Positions 24,894-33,858 are shown, numbered from the stretch's first letter. The stretch: DNA of 64,000 nt from JAOUEA01 sp963790335 (GCA_963790335.1 CAWBOB010000007.1:372001-436000); one strand, 5' to 3'. A program made the numbers and translations. Notes: a model not told the origin generated them from the letters alone.

Positions 24894-25910
24894 TCAGCCG
24901 CCGGCGCGCTGGGAGCGGTGGGGCCGAAGCACTCGCTCGACGAACAGGTCGACCTGTCCGGGCTCCGGGATCGCGAACGGGAGCACCCAGGGGGCGACCA
25001 CGATCTCTTCCACACCGGCAGCCTCGAACGCCGCGATGCGCTCGAGCACCTGGTCGGGGCTGCCCGAGAGGGTGTCGGACCGCCATGTCGTTCGATCTTC
25101 GCCCCGCATGGCAGCGCCGGGCACCGTTGCGGCAGCCCGATCGAACAGGGCTGCGAAGGCCGCCTCGTCTTCGGCGATCAGGCTGTAGAGACCGACGGAG
25201 GCGCGGAAGCTCGCCGGGTCGCGCCCCTCACGTTCCCACGCTTGCCGACCCAGAGCCACCCGTTCCCCGAACGCCTCGGGGGTCCAGCGCCACACCGAGT
25301 TCCAGCCGTCGGCGTAGCGAGCGGCCAGCCGCATCAGGCGCGGCCCTCCCTTACCGCCCACCCAGACGGGCACCCGCCCCCGCACCGGCTCGGGAAGCAG
25401 ACGAGCCTCGCGAAGCGACACGGTCGGGCCGTCCACGCTCGCCGGCTCCCCGGCGAACAGCGTATGGAGCACCTGCAGCATCTCCTCCAACCGACCGAAC
25501 CGTTCACCCACCGATCCGAACGGATACCCGAACGCAGTGAATTCTTCCTCGAGCCATCCCGCCCCGACGCCGAGCTCGAGCCGCCCGCGCGAGATGCCGT
25601 CGATCGTTGCGGCCATCTTGGCGACGATCGACGGGTGGCGGAAAGGCGCACCCAACACGAGCGTTCCCAGGCGGATCCGCTCGGTGATCGCGGCGAGGCC
25701 CGCGATCGCGGTCAGCGGCTCGAGCGATGCGATCGGCGCAGGGTCGGCGCCGTACCGCGCGAACGAGTAGAAGAAGTGATCCGAGATCCACACCGAATCG
25801 AACCCCATCGCCTCGGCCCGTCGAGCCCAGGCCGCCATCTCATCGAACGTGATGGGACCGCCGCCGGGGAGTGAGAACCCGTAGTGCGGAAGGCTCAGTC
25901 CGAAACGCAT
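24894..25910 (-). CDS. LLM-class flavin-dependent oxidoreductase (F420-type)
   Basis: A 338-residue luciferase-like TIM barrel enzyme. The N-terminal FGLSLPHYGFS, the bulge region DSVWISDHFFYSF, RIRLGTLVLGAPFRHPSIVAK and LELGVGAGWLEEEF are typical of F420-dependent actinobacterial members. Such enzymes reduce or oxidise diverse small molecules with F420H2 or FMNH2. It is followed closely by the small HARE-HTH-like gene. The substrate cannot be inferred. Confidence 0.9.
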   Translation of the reverse strand: MRFGLSLPHYGFSLPGGGPITFDEMAAWARRAEAMGFDSVWISDHFFYSFARYGADPAPIASLEPLTAIAGLAAITERIRLGTLVLGAPFRHPSIVAKMAATIDGISRGRLELGVGAGWLEEEFTAFGYPFGSVGERFGRLEEMLQVLHTLFAGEPASVDGPTVSLREARLLPEPVRGRVPVWVGGKGGPRLMRLAARYADGWNSVWRWTPEAFGERVALGRQAWEREGRDPASFRASVGLYSLIAEDEAAFAALFDRAAATVPGAAMRGEDRTTWRSDTLSGSPDQVLERIAAFEAAGVEEIVVAPWVLPFAIPEPGQVDLFVERVLRPHRSQRAGG

Positions 25911-25932
25911 CGGGCAGGATACGCCGATTCGT

Positions 25933-26733
25933 CTAGGGAGCCGGGCTCACGATGTCGGCTCGGGTCTGCAGGGTCCCACTCAGCACGATGCGTCCCGTGC
26001 CGTCACGCACCATGATCGTGTCGTACCCGGTGAGATCGTGGAATTCCCGCATCAGGGTGGCTGCGCCTCCGTCGTCGAGGTCGCGTTCCTCCAACCTTCC
26101 GACCATCAGCACCCCTCCGTCGCCCCGGAGCCGCACCGTGAACGGACGCCCCTCGCGAGGGGCGCTGGGCAGGCCGTCGATCAACACCACAGCGCGATCG
26201 ACGATCGACGTCGACACGAGGACCAGGGCATCGCCTGAGCCCCCAGCCGGGGACGCCGGCTCCAAGGAACCGATGAGCACCACGCCGTCACCATCGGCGA
26301 ACTCCATCGACTCCAGGAGGTTCCGGAAACGCTCGACCGCGCTGTTCCTGCGCAGCTCTTCGAGCTTCGCCGCTTCGTCGGACCGAGCCGCTCGCTCAGC
26401 CATGACCGCGCCCCATGAGGTGCCCAGCACCGCGAGCGAGGCAGCGATCGCGGCGGCGAGCACGAGCCTCCGGCGAGGAGGCGGCTGCGGATGCCGGCTC
26501 CGCCTCGCGGCCTCGGCATGGACGGCGTTGACGACCCTCGTCTCGAGATCGACCGGCGGATCCTCGGGTGCGATCGTGAACGCGAGGGTGGCAGCGGCCC
26601 GCTGGAGCTCACCGGCTTCCTTCCGGCAGGCTGCACACCAGGACAGGTGTCGATCGATGGGCGCCGCGTCACCGATCGACAGCGCCCCGAGCGAGTGCTC
26701 CGTCAGACGATCGCGCACGGATGGGCAATTCAC
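25933..26733 (-). CDS. anti-sigma factor with zinc finger (RskA-like)
   Basis: A 266-residue membrane protein. The N-terminal zinc anti-sigma domain has H-x3-C-x2-C as HLSWCAAC near residues 29-36. One membrane helix (LVLAAAIAASLAVLGTSWG) lies around residues 88-106, and the C-terminal RskA-like domain is outside. It would hold the sigma factor of the preceding gene until cleaved or released. Its ATG overlaps the sigma gene stop (ATGA), the standard arrangement of an ECF sigma/anti-sigma pair. Confidence 0.9.
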   Translation of the reverse strand: MNCPSVRDRLTEHSLGALSIGDAAPIDRHLSWCAACRKEAGELQRAAATLAFTIAPEDPPVDLETRVVNAVHAEAARRSRHPQPPPRRRLVLAAAIAASLAVLGTSWGAVMAERAARSDEAAKLEELRRNSAVERFRNLLESMEFADGDGVVLIGSLEPASPAGGSGDALVLVSTSIVDRAVVLIDGLPSAPREGRPFTVRLRGDGGVLMVGRLEERDLDDGGAATLMREFHDLTGYDTIMVRDGTGRIVLSGTLQTRADIVSPAP

Positions 26734-27302
26734 AGCAGATCCTTGCCCTCGTTGGCCTTGCGCACCTTGATCATCGCGGACCGGAGCCGCGTCTTGACCG
26801 TTCCGAGCGGGATGCCGTCGCGTTCCGCGATCTCACGCGCGGTCAAGCCACGGAAGTACGCACGGACCACGAGTCGCCGTTCGGCGGCCGTGAGCGAGGA
26901 GAGGGCGCGGAGCGCCGCGTCGCGTTCGATCAGGACGGCTTCCTCATCAAGGCCAGGAGCATCGGGCACCTCGTCGACGAGCACGAGGGTGGGGCGAGAG
27001 ACCCCGGTCTCGCGGCGGAGACGATCCACCGCCAGGTTGTGGGCGATCGTCATGAGCCAGGTCGAGAGGCGACCTCGGGTCGGGTCGAAGCGAGCGGCCT
27101 TGCGCCAGGCCGTGAGGAAGACATCCTGGGTGAGCTCCTCGGCCGCCTCCCGGGTGCCGAGCAGCCGGTATCCGAGGGAGTAGACAGGCCGGCCGTACCG
27201 CGCGTAGATCGCACGGATCGCGTCGTCGTTGCCGGCGAGGAGCCCTTCCATGAGCTGTTGTTCCTCTTTCGGGAGGAGCGGTCCGTCGTTGCGAGCCTGC
27301 AC
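26730..27302 (-). CDS. ECF RNA polymerase sigma factor
   Basis: About 190 residues with region 2 (RPVYSLGYRLLGTREAAEE, then LTQDVFLTAWRKAARFDP) and region 4 (ALSSLTAAERRLVVRAYFRG then ITAREIAERDGIPLGTVKTRL-like helix). This makeup resembles the SigK group, which pairs with RskA anti-sigmas. The GTG at 27302 is preceded by GGAAGGAA at good spacing; the open frame continues upstream without support. A TACGAT box (minus strand, 27382-27377) may be its -10. Confidence 0.92.
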   Translation of the reverse strand: MQARNDGPLLPKEEQQLMEGLLAGNDDAIRAIYARYGRPVYSLGYRLLGTREAAEELTQDVFLTAWRKAARFDPTRGRLSTWLMTIAHNLAVDRLRRETGVSRPTLVLVDEVPDAPGLDEEAVLIERDAALRALSSLTAAERRLVVRAYFRGLTAREIAERDGIPLGTVKTRLRSAMIKVRKANEGKDLL

Positions 27303-27376
27303 GCGGTGTTCCTTCCGGTATACGGAGCCTCGGGCGGTCGCGGCTTGGCGGACCCCGCCGTTCGACGCGCATCGCC

Positions 27377-27424
27377 ATCGTACCCCGGTCGATCCCTGCA
27401 GGGGGTTCGCATGCGGTCTAGGCT
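27377..27424. promoter_or_regulatory. divergent promoter region, sigma gene / NfeD protease
   Basis: The 183-base gap between the ECF sigma gene (minus) and the NfeD-type gene (plus) holds two -10-like boxes: TACGAT on the minus strand (27382-27377) and TAGGCT on the plus strand (27419-27424). Matching -35 boxes are not clear. A GC palindrome CCCTGCAGGG lies between them. Confidence 0.4.
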
Positions 27425-27485
27425 CGGTTCTCGCGATGCGCGCGGAGAACCGGATCGCAACATGTGGCGAATCCATGACACGCAG

Positions 27486-28848
27486 ATGAGGACGACGAGG
27501 AGCCACCCGGCCGGACGCACGCTCGCGGTGGCACTCACCGTCATCGGGCTCCTCGGAACCATCGCCACCTCCGCCGCCGCGCAGGACGCCTCGATCGTGC
27601 GCTTGCGGCTCGACGGGATCGTCGACCCCTTCGTCGCCGACCACCTGCAGAACGGCATCGCCCAGGCAGCCGATTCGGGCGCCACCGCCGTGCTGATCGA
27701 GATCGACACACCTGGGGGCCTCCTGTCATCGACCCGGCAGATCACCGAGGCGATCCTCAACGCCGAGGTGCCGGTGCTCTGTTACGTCGCTCCGTCGGGG
27801 GCTCGGGCGGCGTCGGCCGGCTCCTTCGTGTTGCTGGCATGCCACGTCGCGGCGATGGCGCCGGGAACGAACGTCGGCGCCGCGACGCCGGTCGGCCTCG
27901 ACGGAGCCGTGGGATCCGAGAAGGCCGTCAACGACGCCGCCGCATCGATGCGCGCGATCGCGGAGCGGCACCGCCGCAACGCCGACGTCGCCGCCTCGTT
28001 CGTGACCGACGCCGTGAGCATCAGTGCGGAACAGGCGCTCCGCGACGACGTCATCGACCTCATCGCACCGACCCGCGACGCGCTGCTCACCGAGATCGAC
28101 GGCACCACCGTGAGGCTCGCCGACGACTCAGCGCATCGTGCTCGCAACCGACGGGGTCGCTGTCGTCGATCGTTCGATGGGTGGATTCGTGGGGTTCCTG
28201 CACGTGCTGCTCGACCCGACCCTCGCCTTCGTCTTCTTCTGGCTCGGGCTCGGCCTCATCGTGCTCGAGCTGCTCGTGCCCGGTCACATCTTCTCGGGCA
28301 CGATCGGCACGGCGATGCTCATCCTCGCCATCGTCTCGTTCGGCGCCCTGCCGGTGCAGCTGATCGGAATCGTGCTGCTCGTGGCGGCGGCGGTGCTGAT
28401 GGTGGTGGAGCTGAACGCCCCAGGCTTCGGGGCGTGGGGTATCGCCGGCACGATCTGCCTGCTCCTCGGTGGGTGGTTCCTCTACGACCGTGCGGGCGGG
28501 CTCTCGGTCGCTCCCAGCGCACTCGTCACGGTCGCTGCCGGCGTGGGACTCTTCTTCGCGGTCGTCCTGCGCAAGGTTCTCCGCGTGCGACGAATGCCCC
28601 CCGCCCAAGGGGCGGAGACGATCGTCGGCCATGCGGGCGTCGCGCTCGGGGCGGGACTCCATCCCGAGGGCATCGTGCGTGTCTCCTCGGAAGAGTGGAG
28701 GGCCACCTCGGTCGACGGTTCCTCCATCCCCGCCGGTGCGCCGGTGAGGGTCACCCGTCTGGACGGTCTCGTGCTGACCGTCGAGCGCGATGTACCCGAG
28801 CACGAGGCCGCCGTCACGGCGGCCGACGAAGGGAGGAACCGAAGGTGA
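27486..28848 (+). CDS. NfeD-family ClpP-like serine protease, frameshifted
   Basis: A membrane-bound serine protease of the NfeD1b type. The first part has a signal peptide ending near SAAAQDA and the ClpP-like protease with IEIDTPGGLLSSTRQI and PSGARAASAGSF (catalytic Ser). The second part has four to five membrane helices and a C-terminal OB-fold domain (GHAGVALGAGLHPEGIVRV). The two parts are in different frames; removing the T at about 28128 gives a continuous DDQRIVLATDG, so one extra base is likely. Its stop overlaps the GTG of the SPFH gene, the standard nfeD-SPFH pairing in which the protease processes or works with its stomatin partner. Confidence 0.85.
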
Positions 28849-29771
28849 ACGTCAGTCCTGCCTTGATCGTCCTGGTCGTCGTCCTGGCCCTGGTCGTGCT
28901 CTTCTTGGCCAAGGCGATCCGCATCGTTCCGGAGTACCAGCGGCTGGTGGTGTTCCGCCTCGGGCGCCTGATCGGTCAGAAGGGGCCGGGGCTCGTCATC
29001 CTCATCCCCTTCATCGACAAGGGCATCACGGTCGACCTGCGGGAGTTCTACCTCGAGATTCCACGGCAGGACTCGATCACGAAGGACAACGCCCCCATCG
29101 CCGTCGACTTCGTCATGTTCTACAAGGTCATGGACGCCCAGACCTCCGTGGTGCAGGTCGGCAACTTCGCGGGCGCCGCGCTGAACATCGCGTCGACGAC
29201 CTTGCGCGCGGTGATCGGCGACATCCCGCTCGACGACATGCTCGCCAAGCGCGACGAGATCAACACCCTGCTGCGCATCAAGCTCGACGAGGTCACCGAG
29301 CGGTGGGGCGTGAAGGTCACGAACGTCGAGATCCGCGAGATCATCCCGCCCGCCGCGGTGCAGGAAGCGATGACCCGGCAGATGTCGGCCGAACGCACCC
29401 GGCGCGCGGTCGTCACCGAGGCCGACGGTCAGAAGGCAGCCGCCATCACGGTGGCCGAGGGCAACAAGGAAGCCGCGATCCTGAACGCGGAAGGGTCGAA
29501 GCAGTCGGCCATCCTCACCGCCGAGGGTGAGCGCCAAGCCGCGATCCTGCGCGCGGAAGGTTTCGCCCTCGCCCTGCACACGATCAACGAGCAGGCCATG
29601 GGCGCCGATGCGAAGACGATGAAGCTCCAGTACCTCGATGCGCTCAAGGCGCTCGGGGTGTCGCCCTCTTCGAAGATCGTCGTGCCGATGGAGCTGTCGA
29701 GCCTCGTCTCGGGGTTCACCGCGGCAGCGGAAGCCGCCTCCAACGGATCGCCGACCGGTCCGCAGGCATGA
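28845..29771 (+). CDS. SPFH/Band 7 (stomatin-like) membrane protein
   Basis: A 308-residue protein with one N-terminal membrane helix (ALIVLVVVLALVVLFLA), the SPFH domain from IVPEYQRLVVFRLGRLIG to about residue 190, and a charged coiled coil (EGNKEAAILNAEG, repeated EG-[SE]-x motifs). Proteins of this family form membrane microdomain scaffolds. The GTG at 28845 overlaps the NfeD stop, with a GGGAGG site. Known family biology pairs them with NfeD proteases. Confidence 0.93.
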   Translation: MNVSPALIVLVVVLALVVLFLAKAIRIVPEYQRLVVFRLGRLIGQKGPGLVILIPFIDKGITVDLREFYLEIPRQDSITKDNAPIAVDFVMFYKVMDAQTSVVQVGNFAGAALNIASTTLRAVIGDIPLDDMLAKRDEINTLLRIKLDEVTERWGVKVTNVEIREIIPPAAVQEAMTRQMSAERTRRAVVTEADGQKAAAITVAEGNKEAAILNAEGSKQSAILTAEGERQAAILRAEGFALALHTINEQAMGADAKTMKLQYLDALKALGVSPSSKIVVPMELSSLVSGFTAAAEAASNGSPTGPQA

Positions 29772-29793
29772 CAGCAAGCGTGACGTTCTGAAG

Positions 29794-29821
29794 GGAACCA
29801 CCGGCGCCTGGCCGGTGTAAT
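29794..29821 (+). promoter_or_regulatory. ECF-type promoter of the sigma operon
   Basis: GGAACC (29794-29799), a 16-base spacer and TGTAAT (29816-29821) upstream of the sigma gene GTG at 29834. The GGAAC -35 is typical of ECF sigma factors. The same GGAACC-N16-TGTA arrangement occurs before the cupredoxin gene. It suggests autoregulation by this sigma factor. Confidence 0.55.
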
Positions 29822-29833
29822 GACGGACGACAC

Positions 29834-30430
29834 GTGAGCGATCGAGGCCCCTCGCAGGGCCGGCTACCAGAGGACGACGAGCTCGCCGAGCGCGCGAGAG
29901 ACGGCGACGTCGGCGCGTTCGAGGAGCTGGTGACGCGGTACCAGGACATCGCCTTCCGCGTCGCCTGGCTGATCGTGCGCAACCGCGGCGATGCGGAGGA
30001 TGCGGTGCAGGATGCGTTCGTGAAGGCCTACTACGCGTTGCCCCGGTTCCGGCCGGGGGCGCCCTTCCGGCCGTGGGTCCTGCGCATCGTGGCGAACGAG
30101 GCACGCAATCGAGGCCGGTCCTCACGCCGACGTGACAGCCTCACCCTTCGGCTCGCCGCCACCGACACCGACCACACGGTCCCGTCCCCCGAAGTCACCG
30201 CTCTCGATCGGGCCGACGCCGAGGCGCTCGTCGCGGGGCTCGACCGGCTTCCGGAACGAGACCGGCTCGTGGTCGCATGCCGGTACCTGTTCGAGATGAG
30301 CGAGGCCGAGACCGCCGAGGCCCTCGACGTGCGGCCGGGAACGGTGAAGTCGCGGCTGTCCCGGGCGCTCGTGCGCCTGCGCTCGGAACTCCTCTCGATG
30401 CAGACCCTCGCGCAGGTGGAGGAACCATGA
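29834..30430 (+). CDS. ECF RNA polymerase sigma factor
   Basis: A 198-residue ECF sigma factor with region 2 (VTRYQDIAFRVAWLIVRN, EDAVQDAFVKAYYALPRF) and region 4 (RLPERDRLVVACRYLFEMS, then ETAEALDVRPGTVKSRLSRA). The start is GTG at 29834, a few bases after the predicted transcription start. The stop overlaps the next gene (ATGA), which encodes a single-helix membrane protein likely to be its anti-sigma factor. Target genes probably include the cupredoxin at 31310, from the shared promoter pattern. Confidence 0.92.
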   Translation: MSDRGPSQGRLPEDDELAERARDGDVGAFEELVTRYQDIAFRVAWLIVRNRGDAEDAVQDAFVKAYYALPRFRPGAPFRPWVLRIVANEARNRGRSSRRRDSLTLRLAATDTDHTVPSPEVTALDRADAEALVAGLDRLPERDRLVVACRYLFEMSEAETAEALDVRPGTVKSRLSRALVRLRSELLSMQTLAQVEEP

Positions 30431-31244
30431 ACGAACACCTCCACGCGATGGACGACGAGCGGCTCGGCGCGGCGATCGCGAGGGTCGAGCTCGCCTGGCC
30501 TCCGACGCCAGATGTGGCGCCCCTCGTCGGCGACACGATCCGCGAGCATCGAGCGGCGCCGTCGCTCATCGCACCCCGGCTCTCGATGCCGAGTCGCCGC
30601 CGCACGCTGCTCGTGATCGCGGCTGCCCTGCTCGCGCTCGCCGGGGCCGCGCTCGGAGCGCGCCTCGTGATCGAGCTCGGTGCGATCGCGGTCGACGTGC
30701 TCCCCGGCCGTCCGACGACCCTGCCGACGAACACCGCCACGAGCGGCGACCTCGGACGCGCCATCACCCTGGCCGAGGCAGAACGGCTCGCTGGATTCCC
30801 GGCCGCCCTCCCGACGGCCTTGGGTCCGCCCGACGGGGCGTGGCTCGACGAGGCCGAGGTGGGGCCGGAGCCCGGTGACGTCGCCGTGCGCATCGTGACG
30901 CACTGGCTCCCCCTGCGCTCCGGCGATCCCCGATCATCGTTGGAACCAAGACCGGCGCCGTGCTGATGCAGTTCGAAGGCGAGTGGGAAGCAGCCTCGAA
31001 GCTGCTCTACGCGGAAACGAACCGCTTCGGCACCGCCGTCGTCGACGGACGCCAGGCGTTCTGGACCGCCGGCGAGCACGAGTTGGCGCTGGTGAGCGGC
31101 GACGAGACGCGCCGGTTCCTCGTCACGGGCAACGTGCTGATCTGGCAGGAAGCCGGGTTCACGTTCCGGCTCGAGACCGCGCTGTCCAAGGGTGCAGCTG
31201 TCGCCGTCGCCGAGACCGTGCGACCGACCATCGATCTCGGCTGA
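30427..31244 (+). CDS. membrane protein, possible anti-sigma factor, frameshifted
   Basis: About 272 residues after correction. The N-terminal 50 residues are cytoplasmic, one membrane helix (LLVIAAALLALAGAALGARL) lies near residues 58-78, and the rest is outside with sensor-like beta sequence. No zinc-finger HCC motif is seen. The first frame ends at 30966, but the same protein continues in the -1 frame as IIVGTKTGAVLMQFEGEW; a missing C in the C run at 30928-30931 explains it. Its ATG overlaps the sigma gene stop, so an anti-sigma role is likely from context only. Confidence 0.75.
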
Positions 31245-31248
31245 GACC

Positions 31249-31276
31249 GGAACCTCCTCGCCGTCACGGGTGTACA
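31249..31276 (+). promoter_or_regulatory. ECF-type promoter of the cupredoxin gene
   Basis: GGAACC (31249-31254), a 16-base spacer and TGTACA (31271-31276), 34 bases before the GTG of the cupredoxin gene. It matches the candidate promoter of the ECF sigma gene at 29794-29821 in both -35, spacing and first four -10 bases, which suggests that both are read by the same sigma factor. Confidence 0.55.
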
Positions 31277-31309
31277 TCGGTCGGAGGAGTCGATCGGAGG
31301 AGGACGACC

Positions 31310-31849
31310 GTGTCAGGCTTGCGCAAGATCGCGACGATCGTCACGCTCGGCACCGTCGGGGCGTTGGGCAACATGGCGGCCGTGTCCGCCGGAGGGGGTT
31401 GCCACACCGGCATCACCGAGGGGCACGGCACCAGCGTGGAGATGATCGATGCATGCTTCACGCCGACCACGCTGTTCGCCGAAGCCGGCGAGACGATCAG
31501 GTTCGTGAACCTCGACGGATCCCCGCACAACGTCACGGCGAACGACTGGGGACACTTCGACGACCTGCGGAAGGGCGAGTCCTACACGACGTCGTTCTCG
31601 ACGGATGGCATCTACGCCTACGCCTGCACCTACCACCCCGGCATGTCCGGCGCGATCGTGATCGGGGGGGACGCGTTCGGCTCCGATATGGCTCCGGAGC
31701 CGGTGACCTCGCCGACCGCTCCCGCGTCGACCGATAGCGGTCGTCTCGCGGCCGGTGCGTTCGGGCTGCTGGTGGGTGCCGCAGCGGGGGTGGGCCTCGC
31801 GAGCGTCCGGCGTCGCACGGCGGTGCCTGACGACGGCTCTCGGCGATGA
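31310..31849 (+). CDS. plastocyanin-like cupredoxin with C-terminal anchor
   Basis: About 179 residues. After a signal peptide (ending near VSAGG), one cupredoxin domain has the type 1 copper ligands His73 (SPHNVTAND), Cys106, His109 and Met112 (CTYHPGM). A linker rich in Pro, Thr and Ser leads to a C-terminal membrane helix (AAGAFGLLVGAAAGVGLA) and a short basic tail, so the copper domain is outside and tethered. It is probably a one-electron carrier. GGAGGAGG precedes the GTG. An ECF-like promoter lies upstream. Confidence 0.9.
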   Translation: MSGLRKIATIVTLGTVGALGNMAAVSAGGGCHTGITEGHGTSVEMIDACFTPTTLFAEAGETIRFVNLDGSPHNVTANDWGHFDDLRKGESYTTSFSTDGIYAYACTYHPGMSGAIVIGGDAFGSDMAPEPVTSPTAPASTDSGRLAAGAFGLLVGAAAGVGLASVRRRTAVPDDGSRR

Positions 31850-31852
31850 CCC

Positions 31853-32974
31853 TCAGACCGGCAGCGGCAGGCCCGCCTGCTGCATCGCGAGCTCGAAGTC
31901 GTGGCGGTTCGAGACGGCCTGGAAGGCATCCTCGACGGAGACCCTGCCTTCCTGCACGAGCTTCAACAGGCACTGATCGAAGGTGATCATGCCGTAGAAG
32001 GCACCGTCCTGGATCACGTCCTTGATCTCATGGGTCTTGTCGGGGTCGGAGATGCGCTCGGCGACGCGACCGTTGTTGATCAGGATCTCGAGCCCCGGCG
32101 TTCGACCCCCGTCGACGGTCGGCACGAGTCGCTGGCAGATGATCCCACGCAGCGTGCCCGCGAGCGCCAGCCGCACCTGCTTCTGCTGGTACGGGGGGAA
32201 GAAGTCGATCACCCGGTTGACCGTCTCGGTGGCGTCGACGGTGTGCAAGGTCGACATCACGAGGTGGCCGGTCTCCGCAGCGGCGATCGCGGCGCGCACC
32301 GTCTCGGTGTCGCGCATCTCGCCGATCAGGATCACGTCGGGGTCCTGCCGCAGCGCGGCGCGCAGGGCCACCAGGAAGTCCATGGTGTCGTTGCCGATCT
32401 CGCGCTGGTTGATCGAGGCCATCTCGTCCTTGTGCAGAACCTCGATCGGATCTTCCACGGTGACGATGTGCACCGGCTTCGTCTTGTTGATGTAGTCGAT
32501 CATGGCTGCGAGCGTCGTCGTCTTGCCGGATCCGGTCGGGCCCGTGACGAGGATGAGCCCGCGATGCTCGTCGGCGATCTTGCGAACCGCGTCGGGGAGG
32601 CCGACCTCCTCGAACGAGGGACCGCCGAATCGCAGTTTGCGCAGGACCATGCTGACCGATCCACGCTGACGGAAGACGTTGACGCGGAAGCGTCCGACGT
32701 TGGTGATCGAGTACGCGAAGTCGACCTCGCCGCTGTCGATGAACCGCTGCTTGCGGTCCTCGGGGATGATGCCGTCGGCGATCGCCTGGGTCTCGATGCC
32801 GGTAAGCGGGTCACGGTCGAGTCGTTCCAGTCCCTTCGGAAGCCGCAGCATCGGCGCCGAGCCGACCTTGACGTGCAGGTCCGATCCCTCACTGTTGATG
32901 AGCCGTTCGAGCCAAGCGTTGAACTCCGGAACGATCGGCGCACCGTCAGACGACGTCGTGGCCGTGTGCTCCAT
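31853..32974 (-). CDS. pilT: PilT-type twitching motility ATPase
   Basis: About 373 residues of the PilT/PilU secretion ATPase family, which retracts type IV pili. Seen are the N-terminal LINSEGSDLHVKVGSAPMLR, Walker A GPTGSGKTTTLAAMIDY, the Asp box IVTVEDPIEVLH, Walker B DPDVILIGEMRD and the His box ETGHLVMSTLHT. A GGAGGAG ribosome site supports the ATG at 32974. No other pilus gene is in this window, so its pili are encoded elsewhere or it serves another machine. The 3' end is 3 bases from the convergent cupredoxin gene. Confidence 0.93.
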   Translation of the reverse strand: MEHTATTSSDGAPIVPEFNAWLERLINSEGSDLHVKVGSAPMLRLPKGLERLDRDPLTGIETQAIADGIIPEDRKQRFIDSGEVDFAYSITNVGRFRVNVFRQRGSVSMVLRKLRFGGPSFEEVGLPDAVRKIADEHRGLILVTGPTGSGKTTTLAAMIDYINKTKPVHIVTVEDPIEVLHKDEMASINQREIGNDTMDFLVALRAALRQDPDVILIGEMRDTETVRAAIAAAETGHLVMSTLHTVDATETVNRVIDFFPPYQQKQVRLALAGTLRGIICQRLVPTVDGGRTPGLEILINNGRVAERISDPDKTHEIKDVIQDGAFYGMITFDQCLLKLVQEGRVSVEDAFQAVSNRHDFELAMQQAGLPLPV

Positions 32975-33102
32975 GCTGTCTCCTCCGACGAAGGTAGCGT
33001 GCTCTCGCCCGAGCGGACCGCCTCCGCCCGGTTCTCCCTCATTGCATCGGACGGCTGCGGCGAGGACTTCAGTCCAACCTGTTCCGCTCCACCCCCCGCG
33101 CG

Positions 33103-33783
33103 TCAGGCCCGAACGGCCGAGAGGCGGCAGATCGTGGAGCGATCGGCCAGCGGCTCGAAGGCGTCCAACCGCATCGGCGAGGTGGAGCTCGCGAGCATGC
33201 CTTCGAGCAGACTCCGGTGGATCTCGCAGACGAGCTGGCGATGCTCGTCGAGCAGGTCGCGGAAGGGACAATCCCGCAGGGTGATGTCGACCCGGTTCCG
33301 TCCGCGGCGCCTGAAGCGGGGGTCGAAGCCCGCTTCGGACAGCGCCTCCTGGAGCACGGCGAGGTTCGGACCGCGCGGAGCCCGGGCGCCCGGCCTCGGA
33401 ACCGACCGACCCACGAGGTAGGCGCCCCACTCGCGCGCGCTGACCGCCGCGCGCGCCCGGTGCCGGGCACTCGTGAGTTGGCCCGCCACGATCTCGGCGA
33501 ACAGTCGGTAGTCGCGGCCTTCGCGGTCCTCACGATCGACCGCGGAGTACACCGTCTGGGGTCGGCCGACCGAGGCCGCGCCGCGCTGCGCTTCGCTGGT
33601 GACCAGACCCGCATCCTCGAGCCGTCGCAGATGCGGCCGCAGCGTGTTCACGTGCAGCGACAGACGCATCGAGAGCTCTCGGACCGAGACCGCCCGGCCC
33701 GAGAGCCGCAGGTAGCGATAGAGGCGGTAGCGTGTGTCGTCGGCGAGGGCCTTGTGGACCTCGATGGGTGACGGTTCCGGCAC
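33103..33783 (-). CDS. SufR-like HTH regulator with conserved cysteines
   Basis: About 226 residues. The N-terminal winged helix (HKALADDTRYRLYRYLRLSG, then ELSMRLSLHVNTLRPHLRRL) is of the ArsR/DeoR-like COG2345 type. The C-terminal part has Cys residues in RDCPFRDLLDEHRQLVCEI (C-x13-C) and a third near the end, as in SufR-like Fe-S sensors. It is transcribed away from mrp, an Fe-S carrier gene, with a perfect palindrome between them. Control of mrp by Fe-S status is a reasonable inference. The GTG at 33783 is my choice of start. Confidence 0.82.
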   Translation of the reverse strand: MPEPSPIEVHKALADDTRYRLYRYLRLSGRAVSVRELSMRLSLHVNTLRPHLRRLEDAGLVTSEAQRGAASVGRPQTVYSAVDREDREGRDYRLFAEIVAGQLTSARHRARAAVSAREWGAYLVGRSVPRPGARAPRGPNLAVLQEALSEAGFDPRFRRRGRNRVDITLRDCPFRDLLDEHRQLVCEIHRSLLEGMLASSTSPMRLDAFEPLADRSTICRLSAVRA

Positions 33784-33812
33784 TGCGCGCTCCCGGTCGT
33801 ATGATGGATTTC

Positions 33813-33828
33813 CACGGTGAACACCGTG
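33813..33828. promoter_or_regulatory. perfect palindrome, candidate operator for SufR-like regulator
   Basis: CACGGTG (33813-33819), AA, CACCGTG (33822-33828) is a perfect 7-2-7 palindrome, flanked by TTTC and GAAA outside. It lies in the 75-base gap between the divergent regulator and mrp genes, close to both promoters. This is a likely operator; the protein that binds it is inferred. Confidence 0.65.
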
Positions 33829-33858
33829 TGAAACAAGCTTAGAGCGAAAGGAACCCCC

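Noticed and set aside
27486..29771. Protease-SPFH fusion read in a single frame
   Set aside because: The stretch between about 28130 and 28845 is unconserved and Arg-rich in that frame, while the +1 frame encodes the conserved NfeD membrane and OB domains. A frame break is the better explanation.
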